Origin: Thalassia testudinum
Taxonomy: Eukaryota > Streptophyta > Magnoliopsida > Alismatales > Hydrocharitaceae
Direction of reading: 5' to 3'
Length of the DNA stretch: 64,000 bases
NCBI GenBank assembly: GCA_037157565.1
Contig: JAZHRO010000019.1
Coordinates: forward strand, 19,714,001-19,778,000
Shown here piece after piece: positions 23,866-37,242 of this stretch. Numbering within the stretch: the stretch's first letter is position 1; each line of letters starts with the position of its first letter. The notes beneath the pieces are model-generated. The model had not been told where the DNA came from. It ran no database searches and saw only the letters and a program-made list of their open reading frames with translations. A program made the position numbers and the translations under genes.

Positions 23866-26800
23866 TGATCTCTAATTACCCCTAATTAACTAGTCTTCCT
23901 AGTTAATTAGCTAAGGTTATGAATATATAAGGGTTAATTATAGAATAAGGGATATTTAGTTAAGGACCTTAAAATAAGTTTAAAATGACATTTTATCATT
24001 CAATTAACCTTATTAATAATTTAGATTTGGATTCGAAATTCTATTAATTATTTCCTTAATTAATAAGACAAGTAACTTAAATATAATGTATATCTAAGTA
24101 TATAATAACTTAACTGATTTTACTTAATCTAATAAATTAACCAAAAAAGATCAAAAATGTAAATTCAAGGTGTAAACATAATATTTACCTTATTTACTAA
24201 CATATATAAAAAGTTGAAAAGGATTTAAGTTAAAATAAACCTTCAAAACCTGGGTTTACATTTTAGTCCTTAATTTTCATTACAGTCGGGTCCTTATTTC
24301 TCACATAGGTCCTTAAGTTTTATTAATTTTGTGTCCCTCTTCTTCTTCTTCTTCAGTCGAATGAACGGTTGGCGGCAGAGAGTCACCCCACCGCGCGATC
24401 ACCGCCCTGCCGACGTCATTCCTCTTTGCCCAAGCTCTTGCAACTTGCGCTCACCACCTCCACTTCATCCATCTATCTGGATTAACCGAGAATCCTATTT
24501 TTTAATGGGAGATAACCTCACCATCGTCGGAGACGACGACGGAGGTTAAGCACCTCGAGCTCCTTCTTCGACCAAACCCCGCCACTCTCTTCGCCGCAAA
24601 CTGCTATAAATACCCCCTTACACCTCTGATTTTATTCAAGTTTTCTCCCTTGCCTCTTCTAACACTACAGCCAACCCAATAGGCTATTCGTCCAAACCTC
24701 CGGCGACTTCCCATTCCATCTTCCGACTTCCTCCATTCATCTTAAGAAGCCGAGGAGATCCGCCGTGGTCTTCCACACCTCTGACACAGGCGCCGACCTA
24801 AGGATTCCTCCACTCCATCTCAAATCCGTCCGCCGGAGATCTTTCTTCCACCATCTGATTTCGTCGTCCTCCATGAGACTTCGGCGGAACCCTATTGACC
24901 CCTTCGTCTAGGTAATAGTAGATTAGGAGTAGGAGTATGAGTAGGAGTAGGCTAGCTTAGTTAGTTAGTTTAGGTAGTTAGATTAGAGTAATTTTAGAAT
25001 TTCAGCTTCATCTCCTCCAACTTCGGCGAGTTCCTTGAGCTCGCCAGAGATTCAATTTTGTCTTTTAATTCACTGTACATTTTCTTTTATCTTCCATGAT
25101 CACTTCTAAATCACTTAATCATTTAATTGAATCACCTAATCGTCTAATTCAAATTTCACCTTCACCGACTACTGTCACTGTCTATGGTGACAGTAATTGA
25201 GATAATTTCACCTTCAGTGGGTTCTTTCATCACCTATCACCACTAATGAACCCTAATTGACATTATAATACCTATTATTATCATCTATAATTAAACGCCT
25301 AAATCTTAATTAAGTTCCTGAGCTCGTTGTCCATGGCGGCTCAGGAACAGTTCAAACTGTAAACTAAATACATATTTATGAATAATAACATCTGTTGACT
25401 TGATTTAACCTCTCAATCGAGTGGTTAAATTAAGTCCTAAGCTTTAACCACTCAAATCATTTAAGAAAATAATTTCATTGTCAAATCTTACATTTTAATG
25501 AACAAATAAGGAATTAATTGTGATACTGAGGTTCCTTGTAACCTTAGGATCCTCTTTGGATTAAAAATGGTTAGTTTTGTCAACTTGTATATACAATTTT
25601 ATATTTTCTGGACTCACCAAAGCTCCAGCGAGCTCCGGCGAGCCAAATTTGTGTTACAGCCTCTAAAACTTGCTAAGTAGCTCCAGAATAGTATAATAAG
25701 GATTACTGACTGTTTTAAAGAAATTTGTTTGAGGATTTAACCACTGGAGCTATAGATTTGAACTTCATCTTCCCCAACTCCGGCGAGTTGGAGAAGTCTG
25801 TTAGGAAATATTTGAAGAGCATTTAATGAGCTCAGAAGCTTCAGTGTGATGCACTGAAGCTTTTTAAACCCTCTAAACATTGTAGCAATCTTCCCACGAC
25901 TCTGTCAAACAAACACCAATTTCAGTTCAGGCGGTGAGCCTGAAACCCTAGGAATCAAGGTTAAAATAACTTTCTGAAGATCTGAATAAGTTCTAGATGT
26001 TGAGACTATTTTAGGCATTAATTTCTTGGGAGGAAGCTTTGAACAGAAAGTCAATTTTTGAGCTTCCATAGTCAAACATGAGTCTGATAATGGAGTTTTG
26101 AGCTCGAATTGAGATTTTGAGGAGTGAAAATTATTTCTGGGAACTTATTTGATGATCTGAATGTGATTAAAGTGAGCTTAGGTTAATGAATGTGTGAGTA
26201 CTTAGTTTCTGCCAATTTGGGTTACTTTCGAACCCAAACCAACAGAAGTACTGTTATGATGAAATTTAAACTTAAATCCTGCCTAGATAAGTTGATTATA
26301 ACCCTTGGAATTAATCTAAATTGATTAGAAACACTTTAAAGTGTCTGTTGCACTTATTGAAATCTGAAAAATCAAACTCTGAAACTTTCAGAGAAGTGAA
26401 AAGCTTCTCTGCATGTTCTGAAGGTCTTAAGAGTTTAAAACTGACTCTAACAGAACCGGAATCACTTATATAACATGTACAGACCTTTAAATAGAAGAGA
26501 GAAGTCCATCTGAGGACTCTCCTGATTTAAAACTATTTCCAGGCTTAAAAACCCCGTAGGAACCCCTGATTTCATCTTTTAAATTGAATAGAAAAACATC
26601 ATTAAAACATTAAATTGACCCTGAAATTGTGTAGATTACCCTTAGAGCTTTCCAACAAACTTGAAATCATTCAATTTGGAACTCTGGGTAGAAAGTTATG
26701 AACATTTGAATTCGGGTCTGGGAGGGGTAGGATAGTCCCACCTCGGTTATTCACGAGCGTGCACCTAGGGATAACAGTAATTCGTTGCATGGCCTCTTCA

Positions 26801-27847
26801 GTCGTCAGTGCTCGGCGCACCAGTTCTGAATCCATCTGTTCTGATCTGAGCATTGCATGTGTCTTGTGTGTGTGGGCTTATGCCTGTGGGTGTGCGCCCT
26901 TGGGGGCGTATGAGTGAGGTTGTGCCCTGGGAGGGCGAGAGTGGCCTGGGAGGCCGGGTTGAGCCGATGTGGCTCGAGACTGTGAACCGATAAACAAATG
27001 AACCGAAAATGAACCTAATTGAGATTAGGCAAGGACCGAGTAGGGTTTGGTCCCACCCTGGTCTCAGGGTGCTGTGTATCCTCGAAAGGACCTCGTCGCA
27101 AATAAAATAACTTTTGGTTAAAAAAAGTAAAAAAAACCCAATTCAACTGAAAGTTTAAGGAAAAGAGAAGCCGCTGAAGGATGCTAAGTGTTAAAGCTGA
27201 AAGCTAAAGAAGAAGGCACAGGCACTAAGGAGTATTAAGGAAAAGAGACTAAGGAACAAAGGAGAAAACTAAGGGAAGAAGAGAAGGCAGGAACAACACA
27301 AGAAAGGTAAGAAAAGAGAGCTCGAGAGGAAGGAGAAAATAAGAGAGAAAGAGATGAGAGGTTGAAGAGATAAATGAAAATAAATAAATTTTTCTTGCAT
27401 CAGTATCTTTTTGTTCTTAATTGTAAAAAGGCATGTTTTAATAGAATAACTTTTTAATTGCCTTAATTTCCTTGGAATGAAATAAAATTGAAAAACTAAC
27501 ATGTTTACTTGTTAATAAAGTAGATCATTTTGAGTAAATATGTTTTGCATATGGAATTTTGTATATTCTTTATAGTTTAAATATTTTGACAAAATTCATG
27601 TTTTGAAAATCAAACTAGTTATACTTCCTAAACTTAAAGAGATAAAAGAAAATTGGCGAATTTGGAGAAAAAAATTATTATGCCTCCCAGTGAACGACCT
27701 GGATTCAACCAGTAAAACAAATTCCAAAATGTTAGGTTAATTCGACCCTAAACTACACAATCGACACAACTTCGAGTTAACCTAAGTGATTTCTTCTACT
27801 CTTAATTAAGTGAAATTAACTTAATTATTGAGTTGAGTGAAACCACG
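23866..27847 (+). repeat. LTR C: long solo LTR nested in LTR B
   Basis: A 3982-bp insertion in B is flanked by CATCA (23861-23865 and 27848-27852). It begins TGATCTC; the last bases are CCACG where CA would be expected. A TATA box (TATAAATA) lies at 24605-24612. A TGCCTCCCAGTGAACGACCT segment about 165 bp from the right end resembles the U5 signature of Athila/Tat-type LTRs. I see no terminal direct repeats inside, so I call one long LTR and not a complete element. Positions 24330-24550 hold a CTTCTT run and a small open frame without family support. Confidence 0.65.
26894..27070 (+). other. Row of six short perfect stem-loops in LTR C
   Basis: Stems: CGCCC/GGGCG (26895-26899, 26904-26908), GCCCT/AGGGC (26924-26928, 26932-26936), GGCCT/AGGCC (26943-26947, 26951-26955), GAGCC/GGCTC (26961-26965, 26971-26975), CCTAAT/ATTAGG (27014-27019, 27024-27029) and ACCCTG/CAGGGT (27055-27060, 27065-27070). 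Loops are 3-5 nt. They lie downstream of the predicted TATA box, so they would be transcribed as R-U5 RNA. Confidence 0.7.
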
Positions 27848-30800
27848 CATCACCAACTATCCCTTCCATCACCACCTTGCATCCACCATCAAAACCCATC
27901 TCTACCCTCCATTTTTTCCCTCCAAAATCAATACCTTCTAGAAGGTATTTTTGGAGGGAAAACCAAGGCACCTCTTCATTTCCCTCCCATTTTTCCCTCC
28001 AAAAATATTCAAGCACCCCTTCATTTCCCTCCAAAAAAAACCATAACCACCCCCCTTCCCATCCTATAAATACCCTACCCTACCACCACATAATTCCCAT
28101 CCTCCATTAGTGTTTACTTGCACCTACATCCACCTATACCTACGGCCAAGAAGGAGTAGAGAAGAAGATTAAAGGGGCACATCACCAACCCCTTTGGTGC
28201 TTTCTTCTCCCCACTCTCTTCAACTTGGGCCACGCTAAGGAGGAGGACTTTTCTACTTCAAGGAGGATGGCCAGGCAAAGGAGAAGGACCTAGGGTAGAC
28301 ACCCTTGGAGAAAAGCTTAGGGCACACCCCCTTAGGGCTTGCTTTGGAGGACATCACCTTGGCGGTGCTATAGAAGGAAGGAGCTGAAGATCTTCTTTTC
28401 AAGCTCGGGAGCTACCAGGCTTGGAGCAAGAAGAGCTTCATTCTCTTCATCACCATCATCATCTACAGGATTTGTCTTTATTTTGTTTTCAATTTATTTT
28501 TTTTTTTGTAGAAGCATTCATCTACTAGTAGACAATTTCCTTTAGTATAAAAAAAGAAGTTGCCATAATTTCTTGTTGCACTCTTTCTTTTTGCAATACC
28601 TTGCTTTATCTTTAGTATAGTTGCACTCCTCCTTTCTAATTAACCTAGGCCTCCATGCGCCAAGGTTGAGCTTAGAAAGAGGATAATTTTTGTCACTTAG
28701 ATTAGCATAGTAGGTGTAGTAATTTTTCCCGCCAACAACTTCGCATGTTGCCTTAATTTCAAAAACATAAAAATGATATATTGAAAAAAGACCAAAAAGA
28801 AAGTTGAGATTTATATTCCAAGCAAGAGATTTAATTTTTGCAAACTTGCCTCCTTGGACGACCCTAGATATCCCACTATCTAGGTTTATAAATTTAAGAG
28901 TTGATCGGTTTTGCACGTTAAAACGACGTATTTTACAAACCGCGTAAAATCCATATCAAACATGAAGCCCAAATGAACAAATAATTTCTTCAAAAAAGCT
29001 TCTAGAAACCTAGATTTTTCTTACTATCATATTAGAATTGATTGGATGTCAAAACACCTACTTCGTAAAATTACTTTGTGACAACAAGAATGAATAAAAT
29101 ATCACGAAAAAAATTCCATACCAAATGTTTCTATTAAGCAACGTACATTTGTCATCAAAACAATTGAGGCATCTAATTTTTTCATATTTATCTTGAAATT
29201 AAATTACTTGAAGCATTAAATACGTACATCATATATATTTAGAATATGTACTTGTTGAATGTAAAGGAATTGAAGTTGGCACCATATGCATTCCAGTAAA
29301 TAATAAGAAACTCCGTGAATTTAATGTCCTAAGCCCTGATCCACAAGAATAAAATGCACAAAGGAGAACCTACTCTCCAATAAAATATAATTCCAACAAT
29401 CCTCTTAATATATCGGATCATTCGGGTATGCTATTGATGCAAAGAATTCTAGTGGAGTCTTCAAGCTTATCTGAGCTTATTCCTTGCTTCCCCTATGTGT
29501 TCATCATCTCATCTTCATGTCCACATAGCTATTGTAACAAAAAATGGTAGAACTCTAATCAATTTTTAGTACCCATACAATTAAATCATTTTGAATGTCT
29601 ACAATAAGTCAAGAATACCGATAGAGAATTTTGAAACAAGAAATTTAATCTTATGTTTATTAGATATCCCACCGCTAATGGAAGTACCTAATTTTCTATT
29701 AACTTAACTACAAATCTAATCTCCTTACAATCTACCATCTTATTACTATTTCACATATAAATCTAATACTTTCACTCGCTTCAATCGAACTACATACGAG
29801 GCGCTCTCGTAGAGGGTAAATTACCTAACCAGCAACTCCTATCCCTGTGCTCCGTCCAACACTTGTTCCTCACTCACAGACCATTGAAAGGGTTACAAAT
29901 TGATCTGTGAATAACATTACATCAATCAGTTAAACACAACTTTCTTCTTCCACGTTCCCCAATGCGAAGTACCTTCCAAAAGTGAACCAATCATCTACCA
30001 CCAACCTTAGCTTCTCTCTCCATGGCTTGTCTAGGGAAGAGATATCTTTAACTCGATGACCTAGGTGACGCTCTTGAACAAGTCCCTCGTCAATATAAAC
30101 CCAACATCCCTGTGAAATATTGATGGAAGAATGATTTAATTAAAATCATGCCTGCTAAGATAATCAAAACAGTAAATACAACCTACCAATCTCATTATGA
30201 CATGACATGATTTAGAAGTTCATCCTCCTAATGGAGATGCAAATTTTCCCAACAGTCAATTTGCACTAGGGATGGCGAATGGTGTTTCAAAAAATTACTG
30301 CCTTGGCAGTGTTCAACATGTGTGCACAGTTAGCCTTCACCCTCCAACAATCTTTCTAGACCAATATTCCCACCACTATTCTCCTAAGCACATATTTTCT
30401 ATAGGGCTCACATAAGTACCGTGCATCCTTCAAGACCACCATTTTCCTAGTTTTCTAGAGCAAATTGACACCACATTTGGCACTATCTTGAGCAATGATT
30501 TCAACCTTGTCGGTTGGCCTACTTATGGTAGGGATTCAATATGAAGGGTGATGAGAAGCTGGATATGGTAGGGTTTGAATATGAAGAGACACAAGAGTTG
30601 AGAGATTAGGGTGAGCAAAATAAGGAGTCCTAGCCAAATTTATCCTGACCCAGTTACAACACTTCTTAACATATGTTTTCTAATTATATACTAATAGGTT
30701 GTTCAATCAAAAATTTGTTTATGACATTGATAAGTAAAATTTTTTAAAAATCTTTAGATCGAGAAAGTGTTACAGTAAAGTGCATCGTGTTCCATTCTTT

Positions 30801-33800
30801 AAGGATATTATTGTTTACTATGCTTGTACTATTCAAAAGATATGTTGATGCCCAATGTAAAAAAATCAAAACCAGCTATACATGAGCCTGACTTCTTGAT
30901 AATTGACTAAATAATGCTTCATTTTTCCTGATATATATGTATAATCTGATCTTATTTCTCGCTGATTAACATTTTGTAGAACACAGCAGACAAAAGTGTA
31001 CATAGGATTGAGAGATATCATATCTCGATACAAATCTTTTCATTTAAAATAAATGGTTTTATAAATGTGCCAGTCTTTGTCCATCATATTTTTGTGTTAG
31101 AATTTATTTCGAGCCACTATATAATCTCATTTTCCCACACCAAAAACACATCCACCATAAATTTGTGGAGGTTTCTTATTTTTCCTAAATGGTGGGCGCA
31201 TCCTAATCCTTGCCTCAGATTGATAAGCCATGGACATATATGCTATCATTAGGAATGAGAGAACTAGCAAATATGAGAGCCATCTTGGAATTGCCACGTT
31301 TTGAGTATAATTACCAATATAATCTTTTGGTGCCAATGACTTTGAAATGTACGTCGACATTTCATGTCTTTATAGTGAACACTTGTAATGCTTACAATGG
31401 TATGTTACTAATGAAAACTTAAAAAATTATTGCCTATCTATTGTCATATTGTAGTTGTTACATGCCATTACTCGTTTGAAACAATCATGTTGCTTGCTTT
31501 CATTATGATCAGCTACTTTGCAAGAAAACTGTAAGCATCCTATCATTGCGGTTACCTATTTGCTTCTATTTCATATAAGAAAATATTTAATAAGGTTATT
31601 AAACTTCCTCTATGTTAAGATAGTTTCTATACAATAAATGTTACTTGTATAAAATTCTAATTGCAGCAAACTATTTGATCACGCTATTGACTTTCCCAAC
31701 AACTAATCCTAGATACTGTTATTTTGATAGCCTTGCAAAAATAATGAAAATGATAAAAGGTAATGCACATTTGATCATGGAATAGTGAGTATGCATGTGC
31801 GAAAGAAAGAAACTCCTTGGAATGTCATCTCGTATTACCTCTCTATAAATTTTGCATCATCATTTTAGTTGCAAATTAACATAGGACCCCACATTTCTTA
31901 TGAAATTGGCCTCAAAAATCGAAATTCACATTTTCAATACAATTAACTTGGGTAATCAACTAGGGAGTGCCTATTGCAGGCAATTTACTATAAAAAAAAA
32001 GTAAAGAATTGGGAGGCCTTAAAGGTTGTTTTCCTTTTCTTACAGCCACTACTAATACAAAGTCACTCTGACCAAATATAATTGGTTAATCGCGATATAA
32101 CAGCTAATCTACAGGCATATTTTTTATTACATTATGAGTGGATATATATTAATGTGAACAATGTTTGTTGTAAGGTTAATTTGAAATAATAATTGAACAT
32201 AGAGAAATTAATGGTTAAATTCTATTCTCCAAATTTTTGAGAAAGAGAGAGGTCCTTTTTATTTTCAAATTGGAAATAATGTGGCACATCAAATTCGTCT
32301 ATTTTATGTCAACCACTGTATTGAATCTTAAGGGAAAATTGTCACCATTAATGCTAACAAATGCACCAGTTCCAGCCAATAGGTGAACTAGCCCAATTTG
32401 AAACAAGTTCAATAAGAAACATGTCGTATGGTATGAAGATGACAATGCAAACCCGAAATAATAATAACACTTAAAGAGTTCTAGGTTGTTGCTTCAGCTA
32501 AGTAATATGTAGTACACAATTGGCCTTGACATACACTTAAGAGTCATTGTCCAAACAATTGAACCATAAAATGAAGATTAAAATACTACCTAAGCTCAAT
32601 AAGAGTTTAGAAATGTGTACAACTCAAAGTTAATTTGTAAAGAAACACGTTCAATCCATAGTAATGCAACTACAATCAAACATAATGCTCCCGAAGCAAA
32701 GATATATGAAGGACGTACATACAACTAGTTGCTTGCACTATAAGAGGCCCGACAACTATTAAGTCCCTTAAGTATACAACAATCATTATTTGCGCACTAA
32801 GAGTAGTGTATGAAGTGCAACAAATCAAATTCGAATGTTAGTAGAGCAGTATGTATGATAAAAGTTAATAAGGGAAGATTAATTAAAAGTTTGCCTACAC
32901 ACTTTTGAATAAAGTCAATTTTTGTTATCATGCTTCTTTTTCTTCTATGTTGAACGATGATTTGTATTTATTCAAATCTTGATTATTTTTTAGATTAATT
33001 TTTTTACTAAAAGGCATATAATGAGTTGGATCATAAATTATGTGTAAATCCATTTTAAATTAACTTGAGTGAAGTTTGACAGAAACACGAGTTGAATTCC
33101 ACACACCATGTCATTATTTGTAACCAACGGGAGTTGAAAGTTGATAGTGTTGCAAAATGGCATCAAAACACGGATTTGAATTTGTTATTGTGATTAGAAA
33201 GTAATTTTATATCGTGATTACCTAGTGTTCTATCACAAATTATTGTTGACACTATATAAGGATAGAATTGTGCCCTCCAGATTAAAAGTTTTTCTCAAAA
33301 AAAAAAAATGACGCAAGACATTAGGATAAAATTATACATATATAGACCATGAAGCCTAAAAGAACAAATAATTTCTTCAAAAAAGCTTCTAGAAACCCAG
33401 ATTTTTTTTGCTATCATGTTAGAATTGATTGAATGTCAAAACACCTTCTTCGTTAAATTAATTTGTGACAACGAAAATGAATAAAATATAGAGAAAAAAA
33501 TTCCATACCAAATGTTTCTATTAAGCAACGTACATTTGTCATCAAAACAATTGAGAAACCTGATTTTTTCATATTTATCTTGAAATTAAATTACTTGAAG
33601 CATTAAATACGTACATCATAAATATTTGGAATATGTACTTGTTGAATGTAAAGGAATCGAAGTTGGCACCATATGCATTCTAGTAAATAATAAGAAACTC
33701 CGTGAATTTAATGTCCTAAGCCTTGATCCATAGGAATAAAATGCACAAAGGAGAAACTATTCTCCAATAAAATATAATTCCAACGATCCTCTTAATATAT

Positions 33801-33891
33801 AAGATCATTCAGGTATGCTATTGATGCAAAGAATTCTAGTGGAGTCTTCAAGCTTATCTGAGCTTATCCCATGCTTCCCCTATGTGTTCAT

Positions 33892-36134
33892 TGATAGCGA
33901 TTTTACGCGGTTTGTTAATTACGTCGTTGTAACGTGCAAAATCGATCAACTCTTAAATTTATATTCCTAGATAGGGGAGTATCTAGGGTCGTCCAAGGAG
34001 GCCAAATGTTTGCAAAATTGATTCTCTTACTTGGAATACAAATCTCAACTTTCTTTTTGGTATTTTCAATATATCAATTTTTTTTTTGTTTTTGAATTAA
34101 GACAACATGCGAAATGGTGGCGGGAAAGTGATTTACACTTCAAATTCAAGTACTACTTATAAGTGGCAAGTAGAGCCTCTCCCTAAGCTCACTCTAGGCA
34201 AGTGGAGGCCTAGAATAATTAGGGAGAGGGTGTGAAGAATGCTAAAAACAAAGCAAGTAGAAATGCAAATAAGAAATTGCAAAGAAGGCAACTAGATTAA
34301 TGAAAAGTGTTTTACAAAAAGGACTAGTAGAGGAATGCTTCTACTACTAGAAAAATTAAAATAAAGAAAAGCAAACACAAATCCTCTAGATAGATGGTGA
34401 AGAAGCAGGCTTCTTGCTCCAAGGTTGGTGGCTCCCAAGCTTGAAAAGAATCCTCCAACTCCATCCTTGCTGTGCTCCGCCAAGGTGATGTCCTCCAAGG
34501 CAAGCCCTAAGGGGGAGTGCCCTAAGCTTCTCTCCAAGGGTGGACGTCCACCCTAGGTCCTTCTCCCTTGCCTGGCCATCCTCCTTGAAGTGGAAGAGTC
34601 CTCCTCCTTGGCGTGGCCCAAGTTGAAGAGAGTGGGGAGAAGAAGGCACCAAAAGGGCTGGTGATGTGCCCCTTTAATCTCCTTCTCTACTCCTTCTTCT
34701 TGACCATAGGTATAGGTGGTATAGGTAGCAAAATACACTAATGGAGGATGCTCTAAAATGGTGGTAGGTGGTAGGTTTATATAGAGTAGGAAGGGGGACT
34801 AAGGTGACTCTTGGAATGGAGGGCTAAGATGGAGAGATGGAGGTGGTTGGGGATCCTAAGGCTAAGGGCAATTGGCTCCAACTCAAGGGGTGTTAAGGGG
34901 GTGGTAATGGTGGTGTTGGTGGCTTTTGGTGGTGGAGAGACACCATCATTTTGGTGCCATCCTAGGGTCTTCTAGAAGGGGGGTTAGGTGGATGGTGGAG
35001 ATGGATTTAAGGAGAGGTGTATGGTGGAGATGAAGGGAATTTTGGAGGGAAAATTGCCCCCAAAAGGGAAGGGTTCTAGAAGGTTATTTTGGAGGGAAAA
35101 TAGGTGGCTTTTGGTAGTGGTGATGGGGTGAAGGGGTGTGATGGTGGTGGCGCCAACTAGGAGTAGGATAGCTAGCTTAGGTGAGCTTAGTTGATGGAGC
35201 CAGCTAGGGTTGAGTTGAAGGTGGTGGATGGCCAAGGAGCTAGGTGCTAGCTAAGCTAAGCTAAGCTAAGCTAGCTTAGCTAGCTATAGAGTAGAGGAGG
35301 AGGTATTGGAGCTAGGGTTTGAAGAGAGGAGCTAAGGAGAAGTCTAGAGCTGGAACTGGAGCTGGCTACTGCTGAAGAGGCTGGCATGGAGCTACTCTAG
35401 CTGGCTTAGCTTGCTAGTTCTTTGCTAGTTGCTAAGCCAAGCTAAAGTAAGCTAGCTTCTACCATAATGAGCTAAGGTGAGCTAGGTCCGGTGCCCCCGG
35501 GGAGAATCAAGCTGGTTGAGGCAGCTAAGGTAGCTTAGCTCAATTGAGTTGAGCTAAGCTAAGTCCCCGGGAGCTGGACTTGAGCTTCCTGAGCTGGGAT
35601 GAGTTCTTCTTCAGCTGGCTGGAGTTGAGTGGAGCTAGATGTAGCTGGATCTGAGTTGGGGTAAACACCTGTCAACTCAGCTGAGCTAGCTAGAGCTCCC
35701 TGTGGACTAGTGGGAGCTGAGATGAGCTAGACTCAGCTAAGTTGAGTTGGATCTGAGCTGACTTGAGCTAGGGTGAGCTAAGATGAACTCTCTTGAGCTG
35801 CCATTCAGCTGAGATTAGCTGAATGGATCTGGGATGAGCTAACCCTAGTTCAAGTGAGCTAGGTTCTAACTGTGGTGAGCTGGATCACGCTGAGTTCCAG
35901 CTAGTCTAGGCTTCTCCTTCACCATTTGCCTTCTTGAGTGCTAGGGTTTTAGGGATCTGTATATCTGTACATCCCTAACACTCACAAAAATGTATTAAAA
36001 AGATAATAAAAAATGCAATGCATGACTAACCTAATTTATGCCTAAATGCAGCCCAAAAATCTATTTGCAGTGTAAAATCCTAAGAGCTAGGTTTGTTTTA
36101 ATGCATAAGAATGATGATAAACTGGCATTTATCA
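33892..36134 (-). repeat. LTR D: solo LTR, same family as B
   Basis: A 2243-bp LTR (TGATAGCGATTTTACG…GGCATTTATCA) is flanked by TTCAT (33887-33891 and 36135-36139). Minus orientation follows from the TATA box (TTTATATA on plus, 34776-34783) and from similarity to B. The AGCT-rich segment lies at 35150-35900. Small minus-strand frames at 34292-34738 are within R-U5 and have no family support. Confidence 0.88.
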
Positions 36135-37242
36135 TTCATCATCTCATCTTCATGTCCACATAGCTATTGTAACAAAAAATGGTAGAACTCTGAACAATTT
36201 TTAGTAGCCATACAATTAAATTGTTTTGAATGTCTACAATAAGGCAACGAATACCGATAGAGAATTTTGATGCAAGAAATTTAATCTTATGTTTATTAGA
36301 TATCCCACCACTAATGGAAGTACCTAATTTTCTATTAACTTAACTACAAATCTAATCTCATTACAATCTACCATCTTCTTACTATTTCACATATAAATCT
36401 AATACATTCACTTGCTTCAATCGAACTACATACGAGGCACTCTCGAAGAGGTTTAGTCACCTAACCAGCAACTCCTATCCCTGTGCTCCATCCAACACTT
36501 CTTCCTCACTCACAGACCATTGAAAGGGTTACAAATTGATCTGTGAATAACATTACATCAATCAGTTAAACTCAACTTTCTTCTTTCACATCCCCCAATG
36601 CAAAATACCTTCCGGAAGTGAACCAATCATCTACCACCAACCTTAGCTTCTCTCTCCATGGCTTGTCTAGGGAAGAGATATCTTTAACTCAATGACCTAG
36701 GTGACGCTCTTTAACAACTCCCTCGTCATTATAAGCCCAACATCCATGTGAAATCTTGATGGAAGAATGATTTAATTAAAATCATGCTTCCTAAGTTAAT
36801 CAAAACAGTAAATACAACCTACCAAACTCATTATGACGTGACATGATTTAGAAGTTCTTCCTCCTAATGGAGATGCAAATTTTCTCAACAGACAATTTGC
36901 ACTAATGGATGGGGAATGGTGTTTCAAAAAGTTACTGCCTTGGCAATGTTCAACATGTGTGCACAGTTAGCCTTCACCCTCCAACAATCTTCCTAAACCA
37001 ATATTCCCACCACTATTCTCCTAAGCACATATTTTCTACAAGGCTCACATGAGTACCTTGCATCCTTCAAGACCACCATTTTCCTAGTTTTCTAGAGCAA
37101 ATTGACACCACATTTGGCACTATTTCAAGCAACGATTTCAACCGTGTTGGTTGGCCTACTTATGGTAGGGATTCAATATGAAGGGTGATGAGAACCTAGA
37201 TATGGTAGGGTTTCAATATGAAGAGACACGAGAGTTGAGAGA

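Larger units (their letters stand above)
22959..28958 (+). repeat. LTR B: solo LTR split by LTR C
   Basis: It runs from TGATAAATGCC to CCATATCA and is flanked by AACAT on both sides (22954-22958 and 28959-28963). Net of C it is about 2.0 kb. Both ends are the reverse complement of LTR D in unit 3. A TATA box (TATAAATA) lies at 28065-28072. The left part is saturated with AGCT. A small minus-strand frame at 28542-28916 has no family support. Confidence 0.85.
15494..30839. repeat. Tandem macrosatellite unit 2, interrupted by T3, A and B(+C)
   Basis: Unit DNA occupies 15494-15863, 18684-20788, 22920-22958 and 28959-30839. Removing the three insertions, each with one 5-bp target copy, leaves 4380 bp that align with unit 1 throughout. 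The short frames of unit 1 recur (plus 18711-18893; minus 19769-19870). Confidence 0.85.

Noticed and set aside
20789..28958. A and B as the two LTRs of one element
   Set aside because: Their sequences differ, each has its own 5-bp duplication (TGCAA/CGCAA and AACAT), and the 34 bp between the duplications is macrosatellite DNA.
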